Below, one piece after another: positions 11,114 to 26,732 of a DNA stretch of 64,000 nucleotides. A program made the translations under genes and the position numbers. A model generated the notes under the pieces. It was given only the letters and a program-made list of their open reading frames with translations. It was not told the DNA's origin and made no database searches. The DNA comes from Haliclystus octoradiatus (taxonomy: Eukaryota > Cnidaria > Staurozoa > Stauromedusae > Haliclystidae). Location of the stretch: the NCBI GenBank assembly GCA_916610825.1, contig OU744448.1, positions 7,054,650-7,118,649 of the forward strand, written 5' to 3'. Within the stretch, counting starts at the first letter, position 1, and every line of letters starts with the position of its first letter.

Positions 11114-12042
11114 TTAAACTAGATTGACTCCGTATGATTCATCTGTGTTATCATTGCATTTGTATTGACAGCAAAAGAGAAGTTTTAAGAAACGTTTGAC
11201 AAGGCTAGATTTCTTATTCAGTACTTCAGAGTCAGCGTTAACATCTTTAGAAAAATCGCTTTCAATGACGGTGATGTTGTTGTTGTTATCGATTAAGCAT
11301 CCTTTGAGATTTTTCTGAATAGTGAGCTGACACTCCAATTCGTATACCATCTCAGATATGGTGTATGGCACAGGGTTCTCACTTTTCTGGCTATTTTCGT
11401 TTATAATATCGTCGTACTCGTAAGTTATATCATTCAGAAGTTCATCGTCATAGGTTACGTAAAATAAAGATTCAGTGTCACTTCCACAAGCATTAAAACT
11501 TTCTTCACCTGATGAGGAATTCAGTAGCTCTTCATCGAATGTGACATTAAACAGTTCATCATCGTCCTCATCATCAGAGTTGCATCTTAATAAATCTTCA
11601 TCGTATGTGATATTGAATAAACTATCGTCATCTCCATCATCATCATCTTGAAGGTAGGAAAAATGTCTGAAACAAATGAAGAACATCAAAATTATGCACT
11701 TGCATATAAATTGCAAGGGGGTAAGCTCATTGTTATCAACCCATATATTTGAAAGCAATGACCATTATTTTGTGGAGATATAATATAAGCCGAATGAAGA
11801 TAAAGGTTTCTCACACACACTACACGTGACCATTATTGACAGGTAAATTTTATTTCTAAAACATTTATAGTGATTTTTATCGACAGCGTAGTATCACACA
11901 CTGTATAAAATATGCTGGGCAGGCATCACGTTATATTGTTGATTTTATTTATGAATAAGCACCTGTTAGCTTTACTATTCAATGCTGAGTACATTTCCAT
12001 TTCTGCAACAATTAATGATGTTTCGATTAGAATATCCATCAT
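11114..12042 (-). CDS. Acidic repeat protein, copy 5 (class Bl coding, class A 3' flank)
   Basis: Exons 11963-12042 and 11114-11666. Coding sequence is Bl, with an extra P9S from aatgatg in exon b. The 3' flank is class A up to at least 11038 and class B from 11173, so a crossover or conversion end lies between them. The poly(A) signal is therefore ATTAAA. Upstream in-frame ATG at 12191. Confidence 0.6.
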
Positions 12043-13706
12043 AATCTGAAATCCAAAATAGAAATACAAGGTATAAATATAGCTTTACTACATACCTGAA
12101 CAATTATACTTGGCAAGAAACGAAAACAACTTATGTAATATCCCTTTTTTTGTTGTTCATGTCTTGATCTGCCCGTTTGCACAAAATTCATGACTTATGA
12201 TCACTCTTATTCGATGCATCAAGATGCAATTAATCCATTTAAGTAATTAATACAAATTAACAATTGAAAACAAACAACATCATTTATATTAACTAATCTC
12301 ACCTCACATATATAAATCCGTTGAATTTCTCGATAGTTAATATCAATAAAATACGTTAACAGCTTCAGTCAAACCAAAAAAGACTTGATCAGCAAACTGC
12401 GAGTTTCGAAGAACAGATTCTATCCTATTGTGACGTCACTCGTTTAGCTGTAGTCCCGTTCCGATGAACAACGTAATTCTGAAAACGAGGTCAAATCAGT
12501 AAGAGAAATATGTCAGTCTTGAAATGGTTCAAACGTCATCTGTATCATTCATATATGCACTCTAATATCAGTATATTTGAAGACCGCCATAGCAAATGTT
12601 TGAATTAAGTCATCAAGAGTGAAACTATGAAGAGTTTATCTATAATGGATCCTTCTTTGGCACTGCTGTCGTCAATTTTAGATGGATCTACTAATATCTA
12701 TAACAACTTTTTTCACAACGTCTTGCATTTTACTATCTTCATGTCATCATCAGTTATATATAAATACAGATTAGGTACTGTATAATTTGGAAAAATAAGT
12801 TTATGAAATAAATAAATTATCTTCTATGACCCTATAATACCTTAATACATAATACATTATGATCTATAACTCACAATGTTTGCTTTTGAAACTCAGCCTA
12901 AAACTCCACAAAGTTGATAAGCGTATACAGCTTAACAAGTAATACCTCCGCTGATACTCACTCGAGGCTCTCTAGATTCAAATTAAGTGATCAGATGGAT
13001 ATAATGAAAGAGACAAATTTGAAACTTCACCTTTATATTTGGATGAATATGTTTATTTAGTCAAATAAAATGTTATGATTATAAGATTGTTTCTAGATTG
13101 TATATCCTACACTCTAGTTTACCAACTGAAACAGAGCTCATGTCATCAAGGCATTCAGAACAAAATATCAACAAACCACTTACTGCATAAAATCATCTGG
13201 AAGCCCTTTCTACGTTAATATTTGCTGCAAGTTGAAGATTGCTTGGCCATAAACTGTATAGTAAGATCTTCAAAGATATTGTAGTGTGGGAATTGGTACA
13301 AAAGTGAACCTAATTTATAATAAGGAGAAAAATTAAAGGACAAACACTATTAAGAAGCTCCCTTAAGTGAGATACTGCAATGAAAATGCCAGCTTTTTCC
13401 TCGAGAATCAAATATACTTATGGAACTTACTACAAAAGACCTAGTATAGACTTTGCCGTTACAGTTTTCTAGCGCCTGGGACAGGTTGTTAGTGGATAGC
13501 GAGGGATTTAACAGAAAGGGTTGTGTTAATAAGTAAAGCTACAATAAATGTGGTTAAAAAGATCAAATTGTTGGTTACATGTACAAAAAAGCAGTTTTGA
13601 CTCTAAACAAATTTTTAATTCAGGGGCGGGGAGACAAATGGAATAAACAAAACAATTGACCATTATAGTTGTGTTCGCTGCGTATATATTTTCATTTTAT
13701 ACAAAC

Positions 13707-14635
13707 TTAAACTAGATTGACTCCGTATGATTCATCTGTGTTATCATTGCATTTGTATTGACAGCGAAAGAGAAGTTTTAAGAAACGTTTGACAAGGCTA
13801 GATTTCTTATTCAGTACTTCAGAGTCAGCGTTAACATCTTTAGCAAAATCGCTTTCAATGACGGTGATGTTGTTGTTGTTATCGATTAAGCATCCTTTGA
13901 GATTTTTCTGAATAGTGAGCTGACACTCCAATTCGTTTACCATCTCAGATATGCTGTATGGCTCAGGGTTCTCATTTTTCTGGCTATTTTCGTTTATAAT
14001 ATCGTCGTACTCGTAAGTTATATTATTCAGAAGTTCTTCGTCATAGGTTACGTAAAAGAAAGATTCAGTGTCACTTCCACAAGCATTAAAACTTTCTTCA
14101 CCTGATGAGGAATTCAGTAGCTCTTCATCGAATGTGACATTAAACAGTTCATCATCATCCTCATCATCAGAGTTGCATCTTAATAAATCTTCATCGTATG
14201 TGATATTGAATAAACTATCGTCATCTCCATCATCATCATCTTGAAGGTAGGAAAAATGTCTGAAACAAATGAAGAATATCAAAATTATGCAATTGCATAT
14301 AATTTGCAAGGGGGTAAGCTCATTGTTATCAACCCATATATTTGAAAGCAATGACCATTATTTTGTGGAGATATAATATAAGCCGAATAAAGATAAAGGT
14401 TTCTCACACACACTAAACGTGATCATTATTGACAGGTATATTTTATTTCTAAAACATTTATAGTGATTTTTATCGACAGCGTAGTATCACACACTGTATA
14501 AAATATGCTGGGTAGGCATCACATTATATAGTTGATTTTATTTATGAATAAGCACCTGTTAGCTTTACTATTCAATGCTGAGTACATTTCCATTTCTGCA
14601 ACAATTGATGGTGTTTCGATTAGAATATCCATCAT
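13707..14635 (-). CDS. Acidic repeat protein, copy 6 (class A)
   Basis: Exons 14556-14635 and 13707-14259. Differs from copy 1 by I94F in the third motif and by one silent change in the Asp run (catcatcatcc). Confidence 0.62.
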
Positions 14636-16319
14636 AATCTGAAATCCAAAATAGAAATGCAAGGTATAAATATAGCTTTACTACATACCTGAACAATTAT
14701 ACTTGGCAAGAAACGAAAACAACTTATGTAATATCCCTTTTTTGTTGTTCATGTCTTGATCTGTCCGTTTGCACAAAATTCATGACTTATGATCACTCTT
14801 ATTCGATGCATCAAGATGCAATTAATCCATTTAAGTAATTAATACAAATTAACAATTGGAACCAAACAACATCATTTATATTAACTAATCTCACCTCACA
14901 TATATAAATCCGTTGAATTTCTCGATAGTTAATATCAATAAAATACGTTAACAGCTTCAGTCAAACCAAAAAAGACTTGATCAGCAAACTGCGAGTTTCG
15001 AAGAACAGATTCTATCCGATTGTGACGTCACTCATTTAGCTGTAGTCCCGTTCCAATGAACAACGTAATTCTGAAAACGAGGTCAAATCAGCAAGAGAAA
15101 TATGTCAGTCTTGAAATGGTACAAACGTCATCTGTATCATTCATATATGCACTCTAATATCAGTATATTTGAAGACGGCCATAGCAAATGTTTGAATTAA
15201 GTCATCAAGAGTGAAACTATGAAGAGTTTATAACAAAAAATTAGCATTGGTCCTATAATGGATCCTTCTTTGGCACTGCTGTCGTCAATTTTAGATGGAT
15301 CTACTAATATCTATAACAATTTTTTTCACAACGTCTCGCATTTTACTATCTTCATGTCATCATCAGTTATATATAAATACAGATTAGGTACTGTATAATT
15401 TGGAAAAATAAGTTTATGAAATAAATAAATTATCTTCTATAACCCTATAATACCTTAATACATAATACATTATGATCTATAACTCACAATGTTTGCTTTT
15501 GAAACTCAGCCTAAAACTCCACAAAGTTGATAAGCGTATACAGCTTAACAAGTAATACCTCCGCTGATACTCACTCGAGGCTCTCTAGATTCAAATTAAG
15601 TGATCAGATGGATATAATGAAAGAGACAAATTTGAAACTTCACCTTTATATTTGGATGAATATGTTTATTTAGTCAAATAAAATGTTATGATTATAAGAT
15701 TGTTTCTAGATTGTATATCCTACACTCTAATTTACCAATTGAAACAGAGCTCATATCATCAGGGCATTCAGAAGAAAATATCAACAAACCACTTACTGCA
15801 TAAAATCATCTGGAAGCCCTTTCTACGTTAATATTTGCTGCAAGTTGAAGATTGCTTGGCCATAAACTGTATAGTAAGATCTTCAAAGATATTGTAGTAT
15901 GGGAATTGGTACAAAAGTGAACCTCATTTATAATAAGGAGAACAATTAATGGACCGACACTATTAAGAAGCTCCCTTAAGTGAGATACCGCAATGAAAAT
16001 GCCAGCTTTTTCCTCGAGAATCAAATATACTTATGGAACTTACTACAAAAGACCTAGTATAGACTTTGCCGTTACAGTTTTCTAGCGCCTGAGACAGGTT
16101 GTTAGTGGATAGCGAGGGATTTAACAGAAAGGGTTGTGTTTATAAGTAAAGCTACAATAAATGTGGTTAAAAAGATCTAATTGTTGGCTACATGTACAAA
16201 AAAGCAGTTTTGACCCTAAACAAATTTTTATTTCAGGGGAGGGGAGACAAATGGAATAAACAAAACAATTGACCATTATAGTTGTGTTCGCTGCGTATAT
16301 ATTTTCATTTTATACAAAC

Positions 16320-17248
16320 TTAAACTAGATTGACTCCGTATGATTCATCTGTGTTATCATTGCATTTGTATTGACAGCAAAAGAGATGTTTTAAGAAACG
16401 TTTGACAAGGCTAGATTTCTTATTCAGTACTTCAGAGTCAGCGTTAACATCTTTAGAAAAATCGCTTTCAATGACGGTGATGTTGTTGTTGTTATCGATT
16501 AAGCATCCTTTGAGATTTTTCTGAATAGTGAGCTGACACTCCAATTCGTATACCATCTCAGATATGGTGTATGGCACAGGGTTCTCACTTTTCTGGCTAT
16601 TTTCGTTTATAATATCGTCGTACTCGTAAGTTATATCATTCAGAAGTTCATCGTCATAGGTTACGTAAAATAAAGATTCAGTGTCACTTCCACAAGCATT
16701 AAAACTTTCTTCACCTGATGAGGAATTCAGTAGCTCTTCATCGAATGTGACATTAAACAGTTCATCATCGTCCTCATCATCAGAGTTGCATCTTAATAAA
16801 TCTTCATCGTATGTGATATTGAATAAACTATCGTCATCTCCATCATCATCATCTTGAAGGTAGGAAAAATGTCTGAAACAAATGAAGAACATCAAAATTA
16901 TGCACTTGCATATAAATTGCAAGGGGGTAAGCTCATTGTTATCAACCCATATATTTGAAAGCAATGACCATTATTTTGTGGAGATATAATATAAGCCGAA
17001 TGAAGATAAAGGTTTCTCACACACACTACACGTGACCATTATTGACAGGTAAATTTTATTTCTAAAACATTTATAGTGATTTTTATCGACAGCGTAGTAT
17101 CACACACTGTATAAAATATGCTGGGCAGGCATCACGTTATATTGTTGATTTTATTTATGAATAAGCACCTGTTAGCTTTACTATTCAATGCTGAGTACAT
17201 TTCCATTTCTGCAACAATTAATGGTGTTTCGATTAGAATATCCATCAT
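16320..17248 (-). CDS. Acidic repeat protein, copy 7 (class Bh)
   Basis: Exons 17169-17248 and 16320-16872. Protein as copy 2, including His189. The upstream spacer is hybrid: B markers to about 17794, then the 21-bp insert typical of A and C at 17847-17867, making this unit 2614 bp. Upstream in-frame ATG at 17397. Confidence 0.6.
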
Positions 17249-18933
17249 AATCTGAAATCCAAAATAGAAATACAAGGTATAAATATAGCTTTACTACATA
17301 CCTGAACAATTATACTTGGCAAGAAACGAAAACAACTTATGTAATATCCCTTTTTTTGTTGTTCATGTCTTGATCTGCCCGTTTGCACAAAATTCATGAC
17401 TTATGATCACTCTTATTCGATGCATCAAGATGCAATTAATCCATTTAAGTAATTAATACAAATTAACAATTGAAAACAAACAACATCATTTATATTAACT
17501 AATCTCACCTCACATATATAAATCCGTTGAATTTCTCGATAGTTAATATCAATAAAATACGTTAACAGCTTCAGTCAAACCAAAAAAGACTTGATCAGCA
17601 AACTGCGAGTTTCGAAGAACAGATTCTATCCGATTGTGACGTCACTCGTTTAGCTGTAGTCCCGTTCCGATGAACAACGTAATTCTGAAAACGAGGTCAA
17701 ATCAGTAAGAGAAATATGTCAGTCTTGAAATGGTTCAAACGTCATCTGTATCATTCATATATGCACTCTAATATCAGTATATTTGAAGACCGCCATAGCA
17801 AATGTTTGAATTAAGTCATCAAGAGTGAAACTATGAAGAGTTTATAACAAAAAATTAGCATTGGTCCTATAATGGATCCTTCTTTGGCACTGCTGTCGTC
17901 AATTTTAGATGGATCTACTAATATCTATAACAATTTTTTTCACAACGTCTCGCATTTTACTATCTTCATGTCATCATCAGTTATATATAAATACAGATTA
18001 GGTACTGTATAATTTGGAAAAATAAGTTTATGAAATAAATAAATTATCTTCTATAACCCTATAATACCTTAATACATAATACATTATGATCTATAACTCA
18101 CAATGTTTGCTTTTGAAACTCAGCCTAAAACTCCACAAAGTTGATAAGCGTATACAGCTTAACAAGTAATACCTCCGCTGATACTCACTCGAGGCTCTCT
18201 AGATTCAAATTAAGTGATCAGATGGATATAATGAAAGAGACAAATTTGAAACTTCACCTTTATATTTGGATGAATATGTTTATTTAGTCAAATAAAATGT
18301 TATGATTATAAGATTGTTTCTAGATTGTATATCCTACACTCTAATTTACCAATTGAAACAGAGCTCATATCATCAGGGCATTCAGAAGAAAATATCAACA
18401 AACCACTTACTGCATAAAATCATCTGGAAGCCCTTTCTACGTTAATATTTGCTGCAAGTTGAAGATTGCTTGGCCATAAACTGTATAGTAAGATCTTCAA
18501 AGATATTGTAGTATGGGAATTGGTACAAAAGTGAACCTCATTTATAATAAGGAGAACAATTAATGGACCGACACTATTAAGAAGCTCCCTTAAGTGAGAT
18601 ACCGCAATGAAAATGCCAGCTTTTTCCTCGAGAATCAAATATACTTATGGAACTTACTACAAAAGACCTAGTATAGACTTTGCCGTTACAGTTTTCTAGC
18701 GCCTGAGACAGGTTGTTAGTGGATAGCGAGGGATTTAACAGAAAGGGTTGTGTTTATAAGTAAAGCTACAATAAATGTGGTTAAAAAGATCTAATTGTTG
18801 GCTACATGTACAAAAAAGCAGTTTTGACCCTAAACAAATTTTTATTTCAGGGGAGGGGAGACAAATGGAATAAACAAAACAATTGACCATTATAGTTGTG
18901 TTCGCTGCGTATATATTTTCATTTTATACAAAC

Positions 18934-19862
18934 TTAAACTAGATTGACTCCGTATGATTCATCTGTGTTATCATTGCATTTGTATTGACAGCAAAAGAGA
19001 TGTTTTAAGAAACGTTTGACAAGGCTAGATTTCTTATTCAGTACTTCAGAGTCAGCGTTAACATCTTTAGAAAAATCGCTTTCAATGACGGTGATGTTGT
19101 TGTTGTTATCGATTAAGCATCCTTTGAGATTTTTCTGAATAGTGAGCTGACACTCCAATTCGTATACCATCTCAGATATGGTGTATGGCACAGGGTTCTC
19201 ACTTTTCTGGCTATTTTCGTTTATAATATCGTCGTACTCGTAAGTTATATCATTCAGAAGTTCATCGTCATAGGTTACGTAAAATAAAGATTCAGTGTCA
19301 CTTCCACAAGCATTAAAACTTTCTTCACCTGATGAGGAATTCAGTAGCTCTTCATCGAATGTGACATTAAACAGTTCATCATCGTCCTCATCATCAGAGT
19401 TGCATCTTAATAAATCTTCATCGTATGTGATATTGAATAAACTATCGTCATCTCCATCATCATCATCTTGAAGGTAGGAAAAATGTCTGAAACAAATGAA
19501 GAACATCAAAATTATGCACTTGCATATAAATTGCAAGGGGGTAAGCTCATTGTTATCAACCCATATATTTGAAAGCAATGACCATTATTTTGTGGAGATA
19601 TAATATAAGCCGAATGAAGATAAAGGTTTCTCACACACACTACACGTGACCATTATTGACAGGTAAATTTTATTTCTAAAACATTTATAGTGATTTTTAT
19701 CGACAGCGTAGTATCACACACTGTATAAAATATGCTGGGCAGGCATCACGTTATATTGTTGATTTTATTTATGAATAAGCACCTGTTAGCTTTACTATTC
19801 AATGCTGAGTACATTTCCATTTCTGCAACAATTAATGGTGTTTCGATTAGAATATCCATCAT
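18934..19862 (-). CDS. Acidic repeat protein, copy 8 (class Bh)
   Basis: Exons 19783-19862 and 18934-19486. Same protein as copy 7 and adjacent to it, so probably the extra unit gained by unequal crossover in the second higher-order block. Upstream in-frame ATG at 20011. Confidence 0.6.
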
Positions 19863-21526
19863 AATCTGAAATCCAAAATAGAAATACAAGGTATAAATAT
19901 AGCTTTACTACATACCTGAACAATTATACTTGGCAAGAAACGAAAACAACTTATGTAATATCCCTTTTTTTGTTGTTCATGTCTTGATCTGCCCGTTTGC
20001 ACAAAATTCATGACTTATGATCACTCTTATTCGATGCATCAAGATGCAATTAATCCATTTAAGTAATTAATACAAATTAACAATTGAAAACAAACAACAT
20101 CATTTATATTAACTAATCTCACCTCACATATATAAATCCGTTGAATTTCTCGATAGTTAATATCAATAAAATACGTTAACAGCTTCAGTCAAACCAAAAA
20201 AGACTTGATCAGCAAACTGCGAGTTTCGAAGAACAGATTCTATCCGATTGTGACGTCACTCGTTTAGCTGTAGTCCCGTTCCGATGAACAACGTAATTCT
20301 GAAAACGAGGTCAAATCAGTAAGAGAAATATGTCAGTCTTGAAATGGTTCAAACGTCATCTGTATCATTCATATATGCACTCTAATATCAGTATATTTGA
20401 AGACCGCCATAGCAAATGTTTGAATTAAGTCATCAAGAGTGAAACTATGAAGAGTTTATCTATAATGGATCCTTCTTTGGCACTGCTGTCGTCAATTTTA
20501 GATGGATCTACTAATATCTATAACAACTTTTTTCACAACGTCTTGCATTTTACTATCTTCATGTCATCATCAGTTATATATAAATACAGATTAGGTACTG
20601 TATAATTTGGAAAAATAAGTTTATGAAATAAATAAATTATCTTCTATAACCCTATAATACCTTAATACATAATACATTATGATCTATAACTCACAATATT
20701 TGCTTTTGAAACTCAGCCTAAAACTCCACAAAGTTGATAAGCGTATACAGCTTAACAAGTAATACCTCCGCTGATACTCACTCGAGGCTCTCTAGATTCA
20801 AATTAAGTGATCAGATGGATATAATGAAAGAGACAAATTTGAAACTTCACCTTTATATTTGGATGAATATGTTTATTTAGTCAAATAAAATGTTATGATT
20901 ATAAGATTGTTTCTAGATTGTATATCCTACACTCTAGTTTACCAATTGAAACAGAGCTCATGTCATCAAGGCATTCAGAACAAAATATCAACAAACCACT
21001 TACTGCATAAAATCATCTGGAAGCCCTTTCTACGTTAATATTTGCTGCAAGTTGAAGATTGCTTGGCCATAAACTGTATAGTAAGATCTTCAAAGATATT
21101 GTAGTGTGGGAATTGGTACAAAAGGGAACCTAATTTATAATAAGGAGAAAAATTAAAGGACAAACACTATTAAGAAGCTCCCTTAAGTGAGATACTGCAA
21201 TGAAAATGCCAGCTTTTTCCTCGAGAATCAAATATACTTATGGAACTTACTACAAAAGACCTAGTATAGACTTTGCCGTTACAGTTTTCTAGCGCCTGGG
21301 ACAGGTTGTTAGTGGATAGCGAGGGATTTAACAGAAAGGGTTGTGTTAATAAGTAAAGCTACAATAAATGTGGTTAAAAAGATCAAATTGTTGGTTACAT
21401 GTACAAAAAAGCAGTTTTGACTCTAAACAAATTTTTAATTCAGGGGCGGGGAGACAAATGGAATAAACAAAACAATTGACCATTATAGTTGTGTTCGCTG
21501 CGTATATATTTTCATTTTATACAAAC

Positions 21527-22455
21527 TTAAACTAGATTGACTCCGTATGATTCATCTGTGTTATCATTGCATTTGTATTGACAGCGAAAGAGAAGTTTTA
21601 AGAAACGTTTGACAAGGCTAGATTTCTTATTCAGTACTTCAGAGTCAGCGTTAACATCTTTAGCAAAATCGCTTTCAATGACGGTGATGTTGTTGTTGTT
21701 ATCGATTAAGCATCCTTTGAGATTTTTCTGAATAGTGAGCTGACACTCCAATTCGTTTACCATCTCAGATATACTGTATGGCTCAGGGTTCTCATTTTTC
21801 TGGCTATTTTCGTTTATAATATCGTCGTACTCGTAAGTTATATTATTCAGAAGTTCTTCGTCATAGGTTACGTAAAAGATAGATTCAGTGTCACTTCCAC
21901 AAGCATTAAAACTTTCTTCACCTGATTAGGAATTCAGTAGCTCTTCATCGAATGTGACATTAAACAGTTCATCCTCGTCCTCATCATCAGAGTTGCATCT
22001 TAATAAATCTTCATCGTATGTGATATTGAATAAACTATCGTCATCTCCATCATCATCATCTTGAAGGTAGGAAAAATGTCTGAAACAAATGAAGAATATC
22101 AAAATTATGCAATTGCATATAATTTGCAAGGGGGTAAGCTCATTGTTATCAACCCATATATTTGAAAGCAATGACCATTATTTTGTGGAGATATAATATA
22201 AGCCGAATAAAGATAAAGGTTTCTCACACACACTAAACGTGATCATTATTGACAGGTATATTTTATTTCTAAAACATTTATAGTGATTTTTATCGACAGC
22301 GTAGTATCACACACTGTATAAAATATGCTGGGTAGGCATCACATTATATAGTTGATTTTATTTATGAATAAGCACCTGTTAGCTTTACTATTCAATGCTG
22401 AGTACATTTCCATTTCTGCAACAATTGATGGTGTTTCGATTAGAATATCCATCAT
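21527..22455 (-). pseudogene. Acidic repeat gene, copy 9 (class A), nonsense at codon 78
   Basis: Exons 22376-22455 and 21527-22079. A G-to-T change on the plus strand makes TAA at 21926-21928, replacing Ser78 just after the second motif. The remaining product would be 77 residues. It also has D62E. The frame below the stop is otherwise intact, so the lesion looks recent. Promoter, splice and poly(A) signals are unchanged. Confidence 0.7.
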
Positions 22456-24139
22456 AATCTGAAATCCAAAATAGAAATGCAAGGTATAAATATAGCTTTA
22501 CTACATACCTGAACAATTATACTTGGCAAGAAACGAAAACAACTTATGTAATATCCCTTTTTTGTTGTTCATGTCTTGATCTGTCCGTTTGCACAAAATT
22601 CATGACTTATGATCACTCTTATTCGATGCATCAAGATGCAATTAATCCATTTAAGTAATTAATACAAATTAACAATTGGAACCAAACAACATCATTTATA
22701 TTAACTAATCTCACCTCACATATATAAATCCGTTGAATTTCTCGATAGTTAATATCAATAAAATACGTTAACAGCTTCAGTCAAACCAAAAAAGACTTGA
22801 TCAGCAAACTGCGAGTTTCGAAGAACAGATTCTATCCGATTGTGACGTCACTCATTTAGCTGTAGTCCCGTTCCAATGAACAACGTAATTCTGAAAACGA
22901 GGTCAAATCAGCAAGAGAAATATGTCAGTCTTGAAATGGTACAAACGTCATCTGTATCATTCATATATGCACTCTAATATCAGTATATTTGAAGACGGCC
23001 ATAGCAAATGTTTGAATTAAGTCATCAAGAGTGAAACTATGAAGAGTTTATAACAAAAAATTAGCATTGGTCCTATAATGGATCCTTCTTTGGCACTGCT
23101 GTCGTCAATTTTAGACGGATCTACTAATATCTATAACAATTTTTTTCACAACGTCTCGCATTTTACTATCTTCATGTCATCATCAGTTATATATAAATAC
23201 AGATTAGGTACTGTATAATTTGGAAAAATAAGTTTATGAAATAAATAAATTATCTTCTATAACCCTATAATACCTTAATACATAATACATTATGATCTAT
23301 AACTCACAATGTTTGCTTTTGAAACTCAGCCTAAAACTCCACAAAGTTGATAAGCGTATACAGCTTAACAAGTAATACCTCCGCTGATACTCACTCGAGG
23401 CTCTCTAGATTCAAATTAAGTGATCAGATGGATATAATGAAAGAGACAAATTTGAAACTTCACCTTTATATTTGGATGAATATGTTTATTTAGTCAAATA
23501 AAATGTTATGATTATAAGATTGTTTCTAGATTGTATATCCTACACTCTAATTTACCAATTGAAACAGAGCTCATATCATCAAGGCATTCAGAAGAAAATA
23601 TCAACAAACCACTTACTGCATAAAATCATCTGGAAGCCCTTTCTACGTTAATATTTGCTGCAAGTTGAAGATTGCTTGGCCATAAACTGTATAGTAAGAT
23701 CTTCAAAGATATTGTAGTATGGGAATTGGTACAAAAGTGAACCTCATTTATAATAAGGAGAACAATTAATGGACCGACACTATTAAGAAGCTCCCTTAAG
23801 TGAGATACCGCAATGAAAATGCCAGCTTTTTCCTCGAGAATCAAATATACTTATGGAACTTACTACAAAAGACCTAGTATAGACTTTGCCGTTACAGTTT
23901 TCTAGCGCCTGAGACAGGTTGTTAGTGGATAGCGAGGGATTTAACAGAAAGGGTTGTGTTTATAAGTAAAGCTACAATAAATGTGGTTAAAAAGATCTAA
24001 TTGTTGGCTACATGTACAAAAAAGCAGTTTTGACCCTAAACAAATTTTTATTTCAGGGGAGGGGAGACAAATGGAATAAACAAAACAATTGACCATTATA
24101 GTTGTGTTCGCTGCGTATATATTTTCATTTTATACAAAC

Positions 24140-25068
24140 TTAAACTAGATTGACTCCGTATGATTCATCTGTGTTATCATTGCATTTGTATTGACAGCAA
24201 AAGAGAAGTTTTAAGAAACGTTTGACAAGGCTAGATTTCTTATTCAGTACTTCAGAGTCAGCGTTAACATCTTTAGAAAAATCGCTTTCAATGACGGTGA
24301 TGTTGTTGTTGTTATCGATTAAGCATCCTTTGAGATTTTTCTGAATAGTGAGCTGACACTCCAATTCGTATACCATCTCAGATATGGTGTATGGCACAGG
24401 GTTCTCACTTTTCTGGCTATTTTCGTTTATAATATCGTCGTACTCGTAAGTTATATCATTCAGAAGTTCATCGTCATAGGTTACGTAAAATAAAGATTCA
24501 GTGTCACTTCCACAAGCATTAAAACTTTCTTCACCTGATGAGGAATTCAGTAGCTCTTCATCGAATGTGACATTAAACAGTTCATCATCGTCCTCATCAT
24601 CAGAGTTGCATCTTAATAAATCTTCATCGTATGTGATATTGAATAAACTATCGTCATCTCCATCATCATCATCTTGAAGGTAGGAAAAATGTCTGAAACA
24701 AATGAAGAACATCAAAATTATGCACTTGCATATAAATTGCAAGGGGGTAAGCTCATTGTTATCAACCCATATATTTGAAAGCAATGACCATTATTTTGTG
24801 GAGATATAATATAAGCCGAATGAAGATAAAGGTTTCTCACACACACTACACGTGACCATTATTGACAGGTAAATTTTATTTCTAAAACATTTATAGTGAT
24901 TTTTATCGACAGCGTAGTATCACACACTGTATAAAATATGCTGGGCAGGCATCACGTTATATTGTTGATTTTATTTATGAATAAGCACCTGTTAGCTTTA
25001 CTATTCAATGCTGAGTACATTTCCATTTCTGCAACAATTAATGGTGTTTCGATTAGAATATCCATCAT
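24140..25068 (-). CDS. Acidic repeat protein, copy 10 (class Bl)
   Basis: Exons 24989-25068 and 24140-24692. Protein as copy 4. It occupies the matching place in the second higher-order block. Upstream in-frame ATG at 25217. Confidence 0.6.
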
Positions 25069-26732
25069 AATCTGAAATCCAAAATAGAAATACAAGGTAT
25101 AAATATAGCTTTACTACATACCTGAACAATTATACTTGGCAAGAAACGAAAACAACTTATGTAATATCCCTTTTTTTGTTGTTCATGTCTTGATCTGCCC
25201 GTTTGCACAAAATTCATGACTTATGATCACTCTTATTCGATGCATCAAGATGCAATTAATCCATTTAAGTAATTAATACAAATTAACAATTGAAAACAAA
25301 CAACATCATTTATATTAACTAATCTCACCTCACATATATAAATCCGTTGAATTTCTCGATAGTTAATATCAATAAAATACGTTAACAGCTTCAGTCAAAC
25401 CAAAAAAGACTTGATCAGCAAACTGCGAGTTTCGAAGAACAGATTCTATCCGATTGTGACGTCACTCGTTTAGCTGTAGTCCCGTTCCGATGAACAACGT
25501 AATTCTGAAAACGAGGTCAAATCAGTAAGAGAAATATGTCAGTCTTGAAATGGTTCAAACGTCATCTGTATCATTCATATATGCACTCTAATATCAGTAT
25601 ATTTGAAGACCGCCATAGCAAATGTTTGAATTAAGTCATCAAGAGTGAAACTATGAAGAGTTTATCTATAATGGATCCTTCTTTGGCACTGCTGTCGTCA
25701 ATTTTAGATGGATCTACTAATATCTATAACAACTTTTTTCACAACGTCTTGCATTTTACTATCTTCATGTCATCATCAGTTATATATAAATACAGATTAG
25801 GTACTGTATAATTTGGAAAAATAAGTTTATGAAATAAATAAATTATCTTCTATAACCCTATAATACCTTAATACATAATACATTATGATCTATAACTCAC
25901 AATATTTGCTTTTGAAACTCAGCCTAAAACTCCACAAAGTTGATAAGCGTATACAGCTTAACAAGTAATACCTCCGCTGATACTCACTCGAGGCTCTCTA
26001 GATTCAAATTAAGTGATCAGATGGATATAATGAAAGAGACAAATTTGAAACTTCACCTTTATATTTGGATGAATATGTTTATTTAGTCAAATAAAATGTT
26101 ATGATTATAAGATTGTTTCTAGATTGTATATCCTACACTCTAGTTTACCAATTGAAACAGAGCTCATGTCATCAAGGCATTCAGAACAAAATATCAACAA
26201 ACCACTTACTGCATAAAATCATCTGGAAGCCCTTTCTACGTTAATATTTGCTGCAAGTTGAAGATTGCTTGGCCATAAACTGTATAGTAAGATCTTCAAA
26301 GATATTGTAGTGTGGGAATTGGTACAAAAGGGAACCTAATTTATAATAAGGAGAAAAATTAAAGGACAAACACTATTAAGAAGCTCCCTTAAGTGAGATA
26401 CTGCAATGAAAATGCCAGCTTTTTCCTCGAGAATCAAATATACTTATGGAACTTACTACAAAAGACCTAGTATAGACTTTGCCGTTACAGTTTTCTAGCG
26501 CCTGGGACAGGTTGTTAGTGGATAGCGAGGGATTTAACAGAAAGGGTTGTGTTAATAAGTAAAGCTACAATAAATGTGGTTAAAAAGATCAAATTGTTGG
26601 TTACATGTACAAAAAAGCAGTTTTGACTCTAAACAAATTTTTAATTCAGGGGCGGGGAGACAAATGGAATAAACAAAACAATTGACCATTATAGTTGTGT
26701 TCGCTGCGTATATATTTTCATTTTATACAAAC

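Larger units (their letters stand above)
1..13005. repeat. Higher-order block 1: units 1-5 (A, Bh, A, Bl, A/B)
   Basis: Bh and Bl are two B haplotypes. Bh encodes His189 and has catcagggc in the spacer (unit 2). Bl has Leu189 and catcaaggc (unit 4). Unit 5 is an A/B chimera. The same order returns in units 6-11, so this is one copy of a multi-unit repeat about 13 kb long. Confidence 0.7.
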